Source of the DNA: Nymphaea colorata
Lineage: Eukaryota > Streptophyta > Magnoliopsida > Nymphaeales > Nymphaeaceae
Direction: 5' to 3'
Assembly (NCBI RefSeq): GCF_008831285.2
Contig: NC_045150.1
Span: 1,316,001 to 1,380,000 of the forward strand
Length of the DNA stretch: 64,000 nucleotides
Under the pieces are notes generated by a model. That model worked only from the letters and a program-made list of their open reading frames with translations. It had not been told where the DNA came from and made no database searches. Shown piece by piece: positions 12,560 to 24,265 of the stretch. Numbering within the stretch: position 1 is the first letter of the stretch; each line of letters opens with the position of its first letter. Both the position numbers and the translations under genes were made by a program.

Positions 12560-14240
12560 AAAAAGAGGGTTAACATGTACTGATGAAAAACGGGATCATA
12601 TAGATTCTAACCCATGTCCAGAGTCTCACAAAAGGGGTCTCAAATGCAATTAAATTTCAGGCACTTTTTACAAAACCAATTGTCCAGAATAATCGAGAGA
12701 AGGTGGCCCGGCTTTTGCAGCGGGCCAGCCTTTACTGACCTGAATTTTCTTGATCATACATGCTATTTGAGGAGGAAAGACAATCCAAGCACTGTCATCT
12801 GCAATTTCCTTAATCACATCTTCCTTCCAATCACCATCAAGTTGATCGGGCCTTCCTCGTCCTCCACCTTTTTCAGAAATCTGAGGCTAAACTTTCAGCC
12901 TTCGCGACAAGTTGTAGTGGTTTCTTCACTCGGTTCATTCCGAGGGCCCCAAAGTATTCCTGAGTTAAGCCGGTTCCCTATCTTTTGGGCCAGGTTTCCT
13001 GACCATTTACAGCTGCTGAAATGCTCTTTGCAGCGACTCCGTAAAGCATCTCCGATATTTTTCACACCAAGTTTCCCTTGATGTTTGCTGTTTTTTCCTT
13101 TAATGTCCACAGCAACTAGATAGCAATGTGAAACTATCTTTCCAGCTTTTATCTAGCGCCTTGTCCTTAAGACCTCTACGATACTACCATTTGAGCCCAT
13201 TAACTAGGCCAGTTCGAGGACGTCTGTGCCTACCGAAATGCTTCAAAATTGATAACCACACTTTCCAAGCTTTTGGGCAGGAGAAGAAGTGTTTTTGTCT
13301 TCAGTAGCCATGTGACTTAAGTTGCATCAGGAAGCCATGCAGATGCCTCTATTTTGTGGCAGACAAGTCGTTTCCCATAAAATTTCCATTGTTCCTCACT
13401 CCTTTCATTTTGAGATTTTGCATGAACTACGTCCAGTGATTTCTGCTTGAGAATGATCATTCCAAACTAGAGAATCTTGCTTGACGCGATCCAAGGTGGG
13501 AAGAGTTGCATTGAGCCCCTCTTTACATAAAAATTCCTGAAGACTGTTTCTGGGGTATTCCATCAATTCCTGCAACCCATAGTATCTTCCACAAAGTGGT
13601 ACATCCTGTCAGGAATTTGCCGGGTCCACACCAACGGTCTTTCCAGAATTTGATTTTGCCCCCATTGCCAAGTTTCCAAGCTATTTCGTCTTTGATGCTG
13701 TTTAACGCTGTCACAATTTTCTTCCAACTTGCTAACGCTGCCCTTGCAGGCTCAGCATTTAAGTCCCATAAACTCCTAGATAGATACCTATCCCTGATCA
13801 GAAGTGCCCACGGAGAGTCATGACTCAACTCTGCAAGCTAGATATGCAAGGTTTGATTTGTCGACACCTTTGAGAAGTTTGAGTCCAACATCTCCCTCAT
13901 TCTTTGGGATGCATAACTTGGAGTCTTGGACCAGTGGATTCTGCATCTAACTCTAACCTCATCGCTTCCACCCCACAGGAATGTTGCAGACATGGCTTCC
14001 ATCTTCGTGGAAGTGGTCAGAGGCATGTTCAAAGTGCGGTTCCACTAGTTAGGAACTGCAGCTAGAACGTGCTTGATAAGACAAAGTCTGCCTGTAAATG
14101 AAAGAATTTTACACTTCCATCTGCCGGTCTTTGATCCATTTTGAGCAAAAGAGGAAGACATTGCTATTGCAGCTGCTTGCCCACTTGCGGTGGCATACGT
14201 GGTTGGATGGAAGCCTTTCTCTCCTCCAGCGGAGCTCATT
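12560..14240 (-). mobile_element. L1-type LINE relic (late RT and zf-RVT region)
   Basis: Minus-strand frames in several pieces follow the usual order of the C-terminal part of plant LINE ORF2. KCKILSFTGRLCLIKHVL lies near 14,090. The block beginning MNMPLTTSTKMEAMSATFLW, near 14,030, matches the I-LTTL-KIEA-MA-FLW motif. SPWALLIRDRYLSRSLW, near 13,810, is followed by WKLGNGGKIKFWKDRWCG. A zf-RVT-like FFSCPKAWKVWLSILKHFG lies near 13,290-13,240. Stops and frameshifts separate the blocks, and the endonuclease and catalytic RT parts are absent, so it cannot be autonomous. Its 3' end near 12,560 is inferred from an A/T-rich run next to TTAATAAAAGG on the minus strand. Confidence 0.75.
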
Positions 14241-14609
14241 CTCTAGTTATATCATGGTGCTCTCTTCTATGTTAAAGCCATAGATGGAGCTCTTCCTCGC
14301 ACTCACCCTTACCCTGCACATTGCTCCAGCTCTATGACACCCTAGACTTGAGGTACTTTCGAGCTCATATCTTAATATTCACGAGCTGCCTACTATATGT
14401 TGCTAGTTGTGGCAGTCAATTTTCTAGTGTATTAGAGTCTCCACATGAGACTGGCGTGGGTGGATAGAGCCCATAACCAGCTCTTCACCGATGCTAACTA
14501 TGATGAAATTAGATTGTATGATAGAGAACTGGTCTATGAAAATCTGAGTTCTTAAATGCAGTTTTTAAGAACTGGTGAGCTACTTATTTATAAATGTCAG
14601 GTGCTCTTA

Positions 14610-15473
14610 GCCCCTGTCTGATGCACAGGAAAAATCATATGCATCGGTTGAAAATCATACGGGGGAAAGGAAGTTTAATGCACCGTACGGTGAGTGCATC
14701 AAATATTTCCCCGCAAAATTCTGCACGAACGCGGAGAATTTAACCCACAAAAAAGTCCAATAAGGTCAAACTTTTTACCACAGTGAATTTACCCGCAACG
14801 CTGCCTATCCTCTCTCGCTGCCTCTCCACTCTTGCTCTCTCCTTCCTCTCCTCTCTCGCTGCCTCTCCTCTGTCGCTCTCTCCTTTCTCTCGCTCTTTCG
14901 CTGCCTCTCCTCTGTCGCTCTTTCCTTCCTCTCCTCTCTCGCTGCCTCTCCTCTCTTGCTCTCTCCCTCCTCTCCTCTGTCGCTTTCTCGGTTTTCTCCT
15001 CTCGCTGCCTCTCCACTCTCGCTCTTTCGCTGCCTCTCCTCTGTCGCTCTCTCCTTCATCTCCTCTCTCGCTGCCTCTCCTCTCTTGCTGCCTCTCCTCT
15101 CTCGCTCTCTCCTTCCTCTCCTCTCTCGCTGCCTCTCCTTTGTCTCTCTCTCCTTCCTTTCCTCTCCCACTGCCTCTCCTCTCTTGCTCTCTCACTACCT
15201 CTCCTCTCTTGCTCTCTCGTTCCTCTCCTCTCTCGCTCCCTCTCCACTCTCACTCTCTTCTTCCTCTCCTCTCTTGCTGCCTCTCCTCTCTCGCTTTCTC
15301 CTTCCTCTCCTCTCTCGCTCTCTCCTTTCTCTCCTCTCTCGTTCCTGTGCACCAAACGCAGTTAATTTTATCATGCAAAAAACTTCTCTGCAATCAAACA
15401 AGTATTTTTTTCCAACATTCTTTTTCATGGTAAATTTGCCACGTTAAATTCTTCCCTGCCATCAAACGTGGCC
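14610..15473. mobile_element. PIF/Harbinger-like non-autonomous element
   Basis: The left end GCCCCTGTCTGATGCACAGG and the complement of the right end, GGCCACGTTTGATGGCAGGG, form an imperfect terminal inverted repeat. Both sides are flanked by TTA (14,607-14,609 and 15,474-15,476), the 3-base target typical of PIF/Harbinger elements. Subterminal segments also mirror one another (GAGAATTTAACCCAC against GAATTTAACGTGG). No transposase is encoded, and the core is a CT-rich minisatellite. The classification rests on ends and target site only. Confidence 0.45.
14808..15350. repeat. CT-rich minisatellite (CTCTCCTCTCTCGCTGC type)
   Basis: About 540 bases consist almost wholly of interleaved CCTCTCCTCTCTCGCTG, CTCTCCTTCCTCTC and CTCTGTCGCTCTC units in imperfect tandem array. 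All six frames stay open across it and translate to Leu/Ser/Pro or Arg/Glu/Gly repeats. This reflects composition, not coding. Confidence 0.9.
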
Positions 15474-15479
15474 TTAAGG

Positions 15480-16700
15480 AATTTAACTACAAGCCTGTAG
15501 GTGGAATAGTAAATTGGTTAATAAGGAAACATTCTAAGCGGGATTATAACACTTTTAATAATGGTTTAATCATGAATTAATGCTAACTGATTAAGGATAT
15601 TAGCAATTAATTGCTTGTACTTCTCAATGATTGCATTGACTAGTTTGCCTAAGTCCCTCATCTGTGTGGATCAATGGTTTCCAAGTACCACTGTGCAACA
15701 TCCCCCTCTAGGCTCCTGCCAGACCAACCTACATGATCCTATGTATAAGATCATGAGGCAAAGAGGAGATAGAACCAGAAATTCAATAAAAAAAAATGGA
15801 GAATCATCAAGTTGGTCCCACACTTATGCGGGTGATTCAGAAGATGATCCAATAGATGATGAACAATGGAGCAATGGCTGGGCCAAGCAATAAGAATTCA
15901 GAGAACTCTACCAAGGCTAAAGAACAGAGATTTCCACAAGACGTGTGATAGACTACTATCCAGTCCTAGATGGAAAATTTTGAGAAAACTGCTCATCGTA
16001 TACATAGCAGAGGCAAGAAGACATATTCTAAGCGGGACTTCTGTGAAGGTCTGGACAATGAGGACCTCACAGACTTCCAAGTAAATTCAACAAGTTTAAA
16101 ACTGAGAATCCCCACATACATCTGTCAATCTTCTTTGTTGGGTGTGGGAAATTTTGGGATAACAACAAAGCTCTATTCATCTGGATTCCGTGGAGACTAA
16201 GGTCTTCAGCCCCTTTTGGATACATAATCTGGTTTTTGGTTGGCTAATTGAAACAGCCTCCTCAATGTGGAATGGTTCTTGCATTTCTGCTCCTACTATC
16301 TGGTTTAAGGGAGTTATGGTCCATAGCTCTTGTGATTTATCTCAAGCTTATTTGATCATGAGGGAAACGCCTCATTTGGACTATGCTCTTTCATTCATTC
16401 ATTCCTTAGTGGACTCCATTTATCTTGTTTCCAACAATGATAGGTGGAAAAAGATGGCTGCAAGATGGGCATATTATATCTAATATCTCAATGGCTAAGT
16501 TTCCTTGGCTGAGAAGGAGAATTTCTGATGGTTTTCTATCAGCAGAGATTCTCTCTCTATTGGCAAGTCAAGAAACTGCTAACTGTAGTTAGTCTTTCTT
16601 CTTGGGTTCTGAGCTGATGTTTCTTTTCTGTTCTTATTCTTTCATTTGTCAATCTTGCTATTTTTTCTTATTTCGATAAAGGATGGGACATTCCCCTGCC
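15480..16700. other. Unrecognised, weakly ORF-bearing segment
   Basis: Short plus-strand frames at 15,615-15,893, 15,866-16,084 and 16,190-16,483 sit end to end in different frames. They could be one frameshifted pseudogene, since one contains an acidic SEDDPIDDEQW stretch running into the next. I do not recognise the protein. The region ends with CGATAAAGGATGGGACATTC, which could be a retroelement 3' end. Confidence 0.3.
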
Positions 16701-16739
16701 AGCTTGCAGCGAAATATTCAATGAAATTACTATTCATTT

Positions 16740-16925
16740 TCCTCGAGCCTAGTCGAGCTTAAAAAATTCAAGTTTAGTGAACTCAAACTCGGCTTGACTA
16801 AAACAAACAAGTCGAAAAATAAGCTCGAGCTCAGCTCATTTATTAAAATAGAAATCTCAAGCTCAATCACAAGCCGAGCTTGAATGAGCCAAGCTCAAGT
16901 TGTTTTGCTCATTGTTCACCCCTAT
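16740..16925. repeat. CTCGAG/GAGCTC-rich dispersed repeat
   Basis: Multiple CTCGAGC, GAGCTTGA and GCTCGAGCTC words end in CATTGTTCACCCCTA. The same vocabulary and a similar end (CATGAACAGCCCTAT) recur at 24.27-24.81 kb, so this is a dispersed family, probably a non-autonomous transposon relic. Confidence 0.55.
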
Positions 16926-16994
16926 TGCTGAACCATCAAGTGGTTGAAAAGGGATGGAATCCTTATGAAAAACATGGGGATTCAAATCTCTTAT

Positions 16995-16999
16995 ATATT

Positions 17000-17034
<35 letters not shown>
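16995..17034. repeat. (AT)n(GT)n compound microsatellite
   Basis: A run of AT passes directly into GTGTGTGT. Confidence 0.85.
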
Positions 17035-17035
<1 letters not shown>

Positions 17036-19869
17036 GACAAGCGAACTCCTGCTTCAACATTATGCATCTGTTTTTCGAATGATTTAAGTATGCAAATGAA
17101 CGTAGAATGTGGACAAGCAAACTCCTAATTTGACATTATGCATATGTTTTTCGAAACAATTTAAGCACGAACGTAGAATGTGTCAAACCGTATGTTGAAA
17201 TGAATTCAAAAGAATCAAATGTTTAGGTATTCTGAGGGTTGCAAAAACTCTTAGTGGTAAACTCTGTTTCGAAGATAAATCCCTTTATGGATTTAACTCT
17301 TCTAGGAATGTGTTTCTCTTACGACTGTGGAGTTGAAGATAAATCAAAATAAAAATTGCATTTAACACATAAAAAGACATGGATTTACATGGTTCAGAGA
17401 GACAAGCCTACATCTAAGGATGTCAACGAATCAGACTCAATAAAGATGTATTTTTACCATATCCACTTTTCGGATGTTCACATATTTGGATTCTAAGTCT
17501 AATTCATATATAGATGAAGAAAAGTTCAAACCATATGTGAATCCAATTCCCAAATTACAATCTGAATTTAACCTGGATCCCATTTCTGGATTCACATTTG
17601 AATCTGATACATAAACCAAGTTAAGATGCAACTTTCCAAATATATGGACATTGGATTAGGGTATTTATTTAAAATTAAATATCATCCGAATCTGAACCTG
17701 AATTCGATCAGATAACTTAAATCTGAACCAATCATATTAAGTGTCATCTTCAATCCAAATCTGGTCTAATTTCTTAATCAAATGTTAAATTTTTTTAGAA
17801 CAATTACTCTTCCCTCCGAATTTCACAAGGACAGGGGCAGCCTACTGAAAAATGATATCAGGCTACAAAGTCGGACAAGGTCACAATGCGTAGACCATAA
17901 GAACTTTGAGGAAGGTGTTCAGTATGCAAACTTTTAGGCAAATGTTATGGAAATTGGAAGGGACTGAATCAAAGTTTGGCTGAAGCTTAATGGGTAACTA
18001 ATTTTTTTTCGTTGTTCTTCTTTTTGAATAAATGATCAAGCTGGGTTGGGCACTAGAGCAAGTAATCAATTTTCGGGCATAAGAGCCAAAACCAGCGAAT
18101 AGGCATCGTGTTGGCGGTGATAAACAGGTTTCCGAATATCTTATTGGTCTGACCGCAATGACGTAGGCGCTGGCCATTATGAATTTATCGCCATTAATGT
18201 CATAATCTTCACTAAATGTTCAAATGTTGCAGCTCAGGACCCTTCCGTATTTCAAATTTATAAATATTTAAAGAACCAACGAAAGGTGTGAATGGATCTG
18301 GAATATTTAAATAAGAAAATATAAATAACAAGTGCTTTGCTTTAAGTGAAAACAAATTATACTTATTTTTACGCCCAAGAGCTTTTTACCTCATTTAAAA
18401 TTCGTTTGGTTGACCCTCTATCGTACACATAAACACTGCCGAACGTGATCATAATGGAAGGAGAAACTAAGTAAACATTACTGATGAAACTATAAAAGTT
18501 CAACTGTCTTTACTTTTAGCATTGTTTAAGGGGGAAAAAAAAAGTGAGAATAGATACAAAATTATTATAAATCTTGTAGAATGCTCGTTTTCTGGGATTC
18601 GGCAGTTCTCTAATTCAAGATAGTTGACGAAGCAGTCCCTCTGGACAGGCGAGGTCACTGCTTCCATCCTCCTAACAGTTAAACAGATGACACTTTTATC
18701 ATGCTTCACTTCTCCGCAACTCCAATTCATTTCATATTTTTAGACCAAAATAAACTGTGTTAATTACTCAATTGCACATTTTGTGACATCCAGTTCTTTT
18801 GTGGAATGCAGAGACTTTTCTGAGATTTGCAATATATTAAAATCTTCTGATATTATTCCTTGCCCAAAATTGCCTGATCACAAAGACATAGGATGATGCC
18901 TCTGCCTCCCCCATGAAAAGCCTTCCAATCAAACTTACCAATTGCTGTATCCGAAAGCAAAGCATCCTGTATACACGAACTGATGCTAATGTAAAAGTAA
19001 TAGGACTGTCCACCCACAAGAAATAAACTTCAGCTAAACATTATTCTCAACCTTGCTGATCACAGAACAGAACATGGTAGCCTTCCACATGATCGGTAAT
19101 TGCAGCTACTTCCAATGCTAGTGTTCCTTTACCTTCCAGCAGCTACTGCATCAACCTCATTTGCATCAATGCTTTGGGAACATATTCTTTCTGTACAACT
19201 TTTAGGCGCTATTTATTCTGAAACTCTATATGAACATGAGAAATCACTAGCTTTGTTTTTCAGCAGCAGCAGGTGTGTAACTGCACAAGCACTGCAATTT
19301 ATTTGGTTTCGGGTCAGCAAACAACTGTCACATGAAAATAGATGACAGTCCGCAGTTATTTTTAATATGCTCCATTTGCGATACCTTACAGTTCAGTACT
19401 TGGTACCACTGGTGAACCTTTGCTCATTGCAATTTTTCGAGTCATTGTAGTTCTTTGTCAAATTCGTAGTAGATACCAAGCAATCTCTGTTAATTTTCTC
19501 CAACAAAGTACTTGTCTAATGGAAACATATGACGCATGTTGCATGCTATCAGTTGCCGCCTACCTTACCTCACCTTTGTTTAACTTCCACAACTTCGTGG
19601 AATAGATATCCCTGCACTAGCAAGACCGGCTTCATATCGTCACCATAGATTTCTGAGAAAACGCTCAAAACTCTGGCTGATAAACCAAGTCAATCCGCTG
19701 GTTTTATTTGCAGGTACCTGCAAGTTAAGAGGTACTTGCAGGATCACTAGAGGCGTGGTACTGGATGATCGTTAATCAGATCAACCAACCAAAGTTTTGG
19801 CTTCACCTCGGGTAGCAGCAAAATGTCATGTCACAAAGAATGATTCGACAATCCCACGTCTAACACAAT
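17035..19869. other. Intergenic DNA downstream of the PPR gene
   Basis: No coding frame is supported. About 17,390-17,720 holds degenerate ATCTGAATTT/GGATTC words resembling 50.64-50.80 kb, suggesting a second dispersed repeat family. The last few hundred bases before 19,870 should include the 3' UTR of the minus-strand PPR gene. I could not fix a poly(A) site. Confidence 0.4.
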
Positions 19870-22800
19870 TCACCACTTATCATTGCAGCTGCAATTACCA
19901 CCGCTGAAATGATGATAAAAGCACCCATCTTTCACGAGGATATCACGTCCAATAACTTGGGAGATGAATTTGGTTGATGTATGGCAGTCAATGCACATGC
20001 GCAAGTTCTTTACAACATGAATAGGACTCCTGCTATTTGGAGAGGTAATGATTCCATAACACAAGGCCAACCTTTCAGTATGATAGCAAGAAAAGGGATC
20101 TAAAGAACCAATGTCCAATTCCTCCGGACAAATATCACAAGGAAAATAGCCATTCTCTTCCATTTGTGCAGCCAACTTGTCCCAGGTCTCCAAAATTTCC
20201 TCCATCTCAGGATGCGAAGGATCCCCAGCTTCAAAGAACTTGGTCATCTGATTCATTTCTATCCAGCTACTTTCCTTCGCTGTTGTTATCCCTTGCTTTT
20301 CCATCCATTTCCTTACTTTCATGGACAAGTCCCACATACCGGCTGTTGCATATATGTTGGCCAAAACAATATAGCTCGCAGCATTTGTAGGTTCTAGCTG
20401 GAAAAGAGCTCTTGCTGCTTCTTCTCCCACTTTTACATTTGAATGAATCCGGCAGGCTTGCAAAAGCGTGCTCCAAAGACAAGCATCTGGCTCAAATGGC
20501 ATCTTCCTTATGAGTTCTTGTGATTCATTTAACAAACCGACACGACCTAAGATCCCGATCATGCAAGTATAATGTTCAAGAGTAGGTGTTATTTCATAAA
20601 CCTTTTCCATGGAAGTGAAATATGCCCACCCTTCTTGTACCAGTCCTCCATGGCCGCAAGCTGATAAAACTGAGGTGAAGGTAATATGATCCGGCTTGAC
20701 ACCTGATGATTCCATTTCCTGGAACAGGTTAACTGCATCTCTGGCCATCCCATGCATTGCATATCCTGAAATCATCACATTCCACAATGCAGCGTCCCGT
20801 GCAGTGGTACGGTCAAATACCTGTCGTGCTTCTTTTATGCTCCCACATTTTGCATACATATCTATAAGTGCACTTGCAAGAGCACTACCACGATAGAAAC
20901 CAAACTTCATAGCAGAACCATGTAATTCTCGTCCAAGTCTCAATGCCACGGTACTGCTGCATGCGGACAGCAATAATATGATCGTAACGGCACTTAGCAT
21001 GACACCATCCTCAAGCATTCGAGAAAAAAGTTTCAGAGAGCTCTCTGGTTGTGCATTTTGATTACAGCCCGCAATTAAACAGTTCCAACAGACAGTATTC
21101 TTGTCAACAATCCTGCAGAATGTCTTTGTGGCCGAACTCATGTCTTGACATTTGGCATACATGTCAACCAGTGCACTTGAAAGAAACACGTTTTGCTCCA
21201 ACCAATTTCTCAGGACATAAGCATGGATCTGCTTTCCTTGCATTTGCCTTTTCAAATCAGCACACGCTGCAAGAGCACTGGTAAGTGTAATTGCATCAGG
21301 CTGCAGGCCTAGGCGTGTAGCATGGTGAAACAAAGACTTGCTTTGTCCATCAGTATGCAACTGTGCACTGAGACAGCCATCTGGAGTAATTTCAGATGAC
21401 AATTGCATACACTGAAACAGTTTAAGAGCTTCAATAGTTTGTCCACACTGCTGAAAGCCAGAGATAAGAACGTTGAACGTGACAATATTGGGCTTCAAAC
21501 CCAATGAGATCATTTCTGAGAATCTCTTGAACGCTTGGTCCTTTTCTCCTGCTCGTGCATATGAGGCGAGTAACGTATTGTACGTGACAACGTCTGGCTC
21601 CACACCGCTACTTCTCATCCTATTGAGAAACTCCAGAGCCCGTTCCAGGTCGCCATCATTAGCATAAGAGGCGATCATTTCATTCCACACGGTAGGACAT
21701 ACGTCAGACATGGATTCAAAAATCTTTTGAGCACACTCTCGCTTTCCACATTTTAGGTACATGCCAAGGATAGATCCATTTATAAACACGTTAGTTTCCA
21801 TTGCACATCTGATTGCGTAGGCGTGAACTTCCTTTCCCAACTGGAGAAAATTCATGTCAGATAAAGCAGCAAGTATGCTTGAGATGGTGATGGTGTTAGG
21901 CTTTTCAGATAGTCGCATCTGACGAAAAACTAGTAGAGCATCCTCGGCATAACCATTGCATACACATCCAGATATAATTCCATTCCAGGAACTCACGCCA
22001 GGGCTTAGACCACTCATCCTCATTTCATCTAACAGCTCAAGCGCCATGTGAAGATCGCCAAACTTTGCAGATCCAGCAATCAACGCGTTCCAAGCAATCA
22101 CGTCCGCCTGCACTCCAGCATCTACCATCAACTCAAAACACAGCATGGCTTCATCGAGAAGACCAACCTCCGCATAAGCTGAAATCATCACCGTCCACGA
22201 TACAACATCTCTCAGAGGCATTACATCAAAGGCTTTTCTTGCTCTATTCAAGCGTCCACATTTGACATACATGTCAATGAGAGCATTCCCAATGAAAACG
22301 TCGAATTCCAACTCCCTTCTTATCAGATACCCATGAATCATCATTCCTAAGGAAAGAGACTCAATCTCAGAGCAGGCCTTGAGCACGCTTGGTAACAAAA
22401 ACTTATCTGCTAAGAACCCATCGGCGACCATCAACGCCAACGTACCAAGAGCTTGAAGCCACTGCTGCTCCCTACAGTATGAAGTGATTAATGGAGCGTA
22501 AACGATGGCACCTTTGTCGGACATTTCCTTCCTCAGTCGGCGGCCATCTCCCCATAGGCATTTCCTTGTCCATATAAGAGCGTTGCGCGCACCGTCCAAA
22601 CTCCCACATTTTGCGTACATTTCAACGAGGGCACCGCAGACAAAGACATTAAGGTCCAACTGCTTTCTCATCGCGTATCCATGGATCATCCTGCCCAATT
22701 CAAGAGACTTAACCAAGGAGCAAGCCTTGAGAATCATTCGCAACAAAGACTTATCCGGCAAGCACCCATCCGCAACCATTAGAACAAACAAACCAAAGGC

Positions 22801-23334
22801 GCCGTCCCAGAGCTGCCGTTCGCAGTACGAAGAGATCAACGAATGGTAAATCATGACACTTCTCCTCGGTATTCTAACGAACAGTTGGCGTGCATCCTCC
22901 AGTAGGAAGCCCCTCGCTAGCAAAAGAATCAGCTTATTCGCAACGGAGACATGGTCGAAGCAGACACTCAACTTCACTGAAAGAGCAAGAAGCTGCCTCG
23001 CCTGCAACGCAGCATCCTCCTGGTCGAGGCGCCTTAGTAGGAACGAGAATGAAACATCAGGAGCGTGCTCTACATTGGTAACACGAACCCTTGTTGCCGT
23101 CGAATTACTAGCTGCATGCAATTTTAGTGGTTTGAAAGAAAGAGTGGTCGAAGAAGAAGGGGAGGAGGAGAAGGAGGAAAGCAGCAGGCGGTAAGGTGGT
23201 GTGCGTCGAAGGAACCTGCTGGGAAATTGGATGGAAGGAATGGTGGTGGCGAGGGAAGAAGGAGTATGGTGCTGGTGGCCGCACGAAGGAGGAGAGGTGT
23301 AAGGAGCAGGAAGAAGGCAGGATGGCACCTCCAT
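19870..23334 (-). CDS. DYW-type PLS-class pentatricopeptide repeat protein (organellar RNA editing factor)
   Basis: This is a single uninterrupted frame of 1154 residues, intronless as is usual for the family. The start is the first ATG of the frame. Residues 1 to about 75 are rich in Ser, Thr and Pro and poor in acids, resembling a plastid or mitochondrial transit peptide. A long tract of P-, L- and S-type PPR motifs follows, with repeated phrases such as FIGNALIDMYVKCG and PDVVTYNTLLASYA. The E region begins near MPFEPDACLW (residue 945), and the PG-box position reads KESSWIE (about 1020). The C-terminal DYW deaminase-like domain keeps HTE (1085-1087) and CIDC (1114-1117), the zinc-binding and catalytic signature of C-to-U editing. 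The protein ends NDKW rather than the usual DYW. By family knowledge it should bind a specific organellar transcript and edit or process it. At 1154 aa it is longer than most DYW proteins. The editing target cannot be read from this window. Confidence 0.95.
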   Translation of the reverse strand: MEVPSCLLPAPYTSPPSCGHQHHTPSSLATTIPSIQFPSRFLRRTPPYRLLLSSFSSSPSSSTTLSFKPLKLHAASNSTATRVRVTNVEHAPDVSFSFLLRRLDQEDAALQARQLLALSVKLSVCFDHVSVANKLILLLARGFLLEDARQLFVRIPRRSVMIYHSLISSYCERQLWDGAFGLFVLMVADGCLPDKSLLRMILKACSLVKSLELGRMIHGYAMRKQLDLNVFVCGALVEMYAKCGSLDGARNALIWTRKCLWGDGRRLRKEMSDKGAIVYAPLITSYCREQQWLQALGTLALMVADGFLADKFLLPSVLKACSEIESLSLGMMIHGYLIRRELEFDVFIGNALIDMYVKCGRLNRARKAFDVMPLRDVVSWTVMISAYAEVGLLDEAMLCFELMVDAGVQADVIAWNALIAGSAKFGDLHMALELLDEMRMSGLSPGVSSWNGIISGCVCNGYAEDALLVFRQMRLSEKPNTITISSILAALSDMNFLQLGKEVHAYAIRCAMETNVFINGSILGMYLKCGKRECAQKIFESMSDVCPTVWNEMIASYANDGDLERALEFLNRMRSSGVEPDVVTYNTLLASYARAGEKDQAFKRFSEMISLGLKPNIVTFNVLISGFQQCGQTIEALKLFQCMQLSSEITPDGCLSAQLHTDGQSKSLFHHATRLGLQPDAITLTSALAACADLKRQMQGKQIHAYVLRNWLEQNVFLSSALVDMYAKCQDMSSATKTFCRIVDKNTVCWNCLIAGCNQNAQPESSLKLFSRMLEDGVMLSAVTIILLLSACSSTVALRLGRELHGSAMKFGFYRGSALASALIDMYAKCGSIKEARQVFDRTTARDAALWNVMISGYAMHGMARDAVNLFQEMESSGVKPDHITFTSVLSACGHGGLVQEGWAYFTSMEKVYEITPTLEHYTCMIGILGRVGLLNESQELIRKMPFEPDACLWSTLLQACRIHSNVKVGEEAARALFQLEPTNAASYIVLANIYATAGMWDLSMKVRKWMEKQGITTAKESSWIEMNQMTKFFEAGDPSHPEMEEILETWDKLAAQMEENGYFPCDICPEELDIGSLDPFSCYHTERLALCYGIITSPNSRSPIHVVKNLRMCIDCHTSTKFISQVIGRDILVKDGCFYHHFSGGNCSCNDKW

Positions 23335-23640
23335 CAGACGGTGTCAAAAGCACCAGAAGGGAAGAAAGGAGCACCAACCGGTGCAGCATCGGCAGGCCGC
23401 GGTTCTCCTTCCCCGGCGGGTGGACGGCGACGGCCTCCTCCACGATAGGCAGAAGTTCAGAGGAAGGATGATGGTGGGGTTGCCCCGCAGTGCATGGCAA
23501 ACGCAGGCCGCCACTCATTCCCCGGCGCGGCGGATGAGCTAAAGCGAGCTGGGTCAGGTTCTCGTGTTCTATCCTCATCAAGAAACCGCGCCCTGAGTGA
23601 TGTGATTGCATATGAAATGCTAAACAAGAAAAAGATTCAT
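23335..23640 (-). promoter_or_regulatory. 5' leader/promoter region of the PPR gene
   Basis: This GC-rich stretch lies immediately upstream of the PPR start codon on the minus strand. Overlapping frames on both strands reflect the GC content. I see no unambiguous TATA box; it is inferred to be leader and promoter by position alone. Confidence 0.35.
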
Positions 23641-24265
23641 TTTGGAATTTCCTAATACATATTTTCTAATCGTTTAAAAGGAAAGAGACTAGGGTATGCT
23701 GACAAATTTACAGGTTAAATAAAAATTTAAAAAAGGTAAATAAGCTCAACTTTAAAAGTTAAATATGTAATTGGCTTTTTAGAAATTTTCAAAGAGTGAT
23801 ACATGCATAGTGCAACATTAAATATTAAACCAAGGTGTAAAATACTAATTAAATATTTGAATATTTCAAAAAACATGGACGATTGACATTTAAATTATAG
23901 AGAATAAATATCTATTACACAAACTTTTTGAGATCCCTGGATTATAAAATTTCGTGTGATCTCATTTACATATTTTGAACCCTACGGGCCAAATCCTGAC
24001 GTTAAAATGTAATTACACACATTTGGCACAAGTACCTTGCTTCCCAACTCATCTCCGTCCCTTTTCGAGTATGCTATCTGCCCAATCGACAAAGTGCACA
24101 AGATAATTTAAGATACTCATGATTTAATTCTTAAATGACAAAATAAATGCTTGCCTTAGAGGCGCCGATACGAGCCAATGCACAAGGTGTTGTACGTATA
24201 ACGCACGCCCATACTGATATTGACAACACCTGCTTTGTAGCGGTTCCAACTTGACTTGAGTTTGA
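23641..24265. other. AT-rich intergenic DNA
   Basis: I see no coding frame, no terminal repeats and no tandem array here. Confidence 0.5.

Noticed and set aside
14740-15447. Long ORFs of up to 216 codons on both strands
   Set aside because: They are produced by the CT-rich minisatellite, which lacks stops in all frames. The products are Ser/Leu or Arg/Glu repeats with no protein character.
16190-16483. 97-codon ORF as a possible gene
   Set aside because: No recognisable domain, flanked by stops and neighbouring frames. Kept only as an unrecognised segment.
22505-23194. Antisense ORFs of 113-114 codons over the PPR gene start
   Set aside because: They are shadows of the strong minus-strand PPR frame with no family resemblance.
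23108-23611. 167-codon minus ORF overlapping the PPR start
   Set aside because: It overlaps the well-supported PPR N-terminus in another frame and is Pro/Ser/Leu-rich from GC and CT composition.
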